Assembly (NCBI RefSeq): GCF_001758785.1
Contig: NZ_LROM01000078.1
Span: forward strand, 1-35,946
Source: Duganella phyllosphaerae
Lineage (GTDB): Bacteria; Pseudomonadota; Gammaproteobacteria; Burkholderiales; Burkholderiaceae_D
Direction: 5' to 3'
DNA length: 35,946 bases
Both the position numbers and the translations under genes were made by a program. Below the pieces are notes generated by a model that saw nothing but the letters and a program-made list of their open reading frames with translations, was not told the origin of the DNA and searched no databases. This document shows positions 35,233-35,946 of this stretch, piece after piece; within the stretch, counting starts at the first letter, position 1; every line of letters begins with the position of its first letter.

Positions 35233-35946
35233 CTAGCCCAATTGCTCTTTCATCTTCGTAGCTTTTGCTACTTGCTCGTCGCTGCCGCCGCGCAGCACTT
35301 CATCGAGCAGTTCGCGGGCGCCTTCCTTGTCGCCGATTTCCTGGTAGGCGACGGCGAGGTCGAGCTTGGTGTCCATTTCCATGTGCAATGCGGACATTGG
35401 TTCGGCACGGCCAGTGTCGGCACGGCCAGCCTCGGCAGCTTCCACCGGTTCAGGCTCGCTGTTCAGGTCGAAGTCGATGCCGGAGAGGTCGAACTCGGGT
35501 GCAGCGTCCTTGTCGGCCACGGCGGGCGCCGATGCCGGCGCGGCTGCTGGCTCCGGTTCGGCTGGCGGCACGGCCAGGGCCGGCAGGTCGGGAATGGTGA
35601 AGTCGGCGGCGTCGAAGTCCAGCGGCACGCGGGTGGCATCGGCGTCGGCTGCCGGGGCGGCCTTGGTCAACCCGACCGGCTCTGACGCCGCCGTCGGTTC
35701 GCCCGGCAGGTCGAGGCTGAAGTCCATGCTCGGATCGTACGCTGGCTCTGCGGCAGGTGCCGGCGCCGGTTTATCGTACGACAGGTTGAAGTCGTCGTCC
35801 TGCAGGAACGGCGCGGTGTCGGCCGGCACTTTGCCGAGCGGATCCTGCGCATACGGGTCCGGTGCGGCGAAGTCCAGGTCGCCCAGGCCGAAGTCGGCGG
35901 CGTTTGCCTGTGCGGCCACCGAGGCCGGCGACACGGCGGCGTCGGG
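35233..35946 (-). CDS. fimV: FimV-like protein, C-terminal part only
   Basis: The frame is open through the right edge, so only the last 237 residues or so are seen. Most are an acidic, Pro/Ala-rich low-complexity cytoplasmic stretch with repeats of D-F-(D/S)-L-D type (FGLGDLDF, MDFSLDLP, FDLSGIDFDLN). The end is the FimV C-terminal domain (MDTKLDLAVAYQEIGDKEGARELLDEVLRGG), a TPR-like segment. FimV is an inner-membrane, peptidoglycan-binding polar organiser linked to type IV pili. A GTG at 35934 is an internal codon, not the start. Position before truA supports the call. Confidence 0.88.
   Translation of the reverse strand, partial: PDAAVSPASVAAQANAADFGLGDLDFAAPDPYAQDPLGKVPADTAPFLQDDDFNLSYDKPAPAPAAEPAYDPSMDFSLDLPGEPTAASEPVGLTKAAPAADADATRVPLDFDAADFTIPDLPALAVPPAEPEPAAAPASAPAVADKDAAPEFDLSGIDFDLNSEPEPVEAAEAGRADTGRAEPMSALHMEMDTKLDLAVAYQEIGDKEGARELLDEVLRGGSDEQVAKATKMKEQLG

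Overview
The window is chromosomal DNA from a GC-rich betaproteobacterium, most likely an Oxalobacteraceae (Massilia/Duganella/Janthinobacterium-like). The evidence is the block fimV-truA-trpF-trpB-trpA-accD-folC-dedD-cvpA-purF, the rpsF-priB-rpsR-rplI-dnaB block with a priB gene, and high GC with long antisense shadow frames. This placement rests on gene order and remembered family sequences, not on a search. No rRNA, tRNA, CRISPR array, prophage or insertion sequence was found.

Layout. (a) 1-6740, minus strand: a two-partner secretion locus with an outer-membrane TpsB transporter and a very large TpsA adhesin. The adhesin has a TPS domain, beta-helix, GLUG motifs and YDG tandem repeats, and it runs off the left edge. 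(b) 6855-11824: a signalling cluster of a CHASE2 adenylate cyclase translationally coupled to a GAF/HD-GYP protein, with a divergent metallo-beta-lactamase-fold hydrolase. (c) 11880-15492: accessory genes, namely a stand-alone protein resembling the N-terminal domain of cyanophycin synthetase, ycaO, a vapBC module whose toxin is frameshifted, and an unknown small protein. (d) 15527-20307: pit with its DUF47 partner, dnaB, and the ribosomal operon rpsF-priB-rpsR-rplI. (e) 20457-25163: a large exported DUF5695-like protein, lexA with two SOS boxes, and a PLP enzyme of the cystathionine gamma-synthase family. (f) 25255-35946: purF, cvpA, dedD, folC, accD, an inserted brnTA module, trpA, trpB, trpF, truA and the 3' end of fimV, all on the minus strand.

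The housekeeping part covers replication (dnaB, priB), SOS control (lexA), translation (ribosomal proteins, truA, ycaO), phosphate uptake, and purine, folate, fatty-acid and tryptophan synthesis. The accessory part covers adhesion, nucleotide second messengers and two toxin-antitoxin modules.

Points most worth a second look: the orphan cyanophycin-synthetase-like domain, the cyclase/HD-GYP/MBL signalling trio, a Glu at the catalytic Asp60 position of TrpA, the 249-bp YDG repeats, a likely CTG start for priB, a possibly leaderless dnaB promoter, the broken vapC, a palindromic operator inside the brnTA promoter, and two classes of intergenic palindromic element. I found no complete system that I can call undescribed. 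No intergenic gap exceeds about 250 bases.
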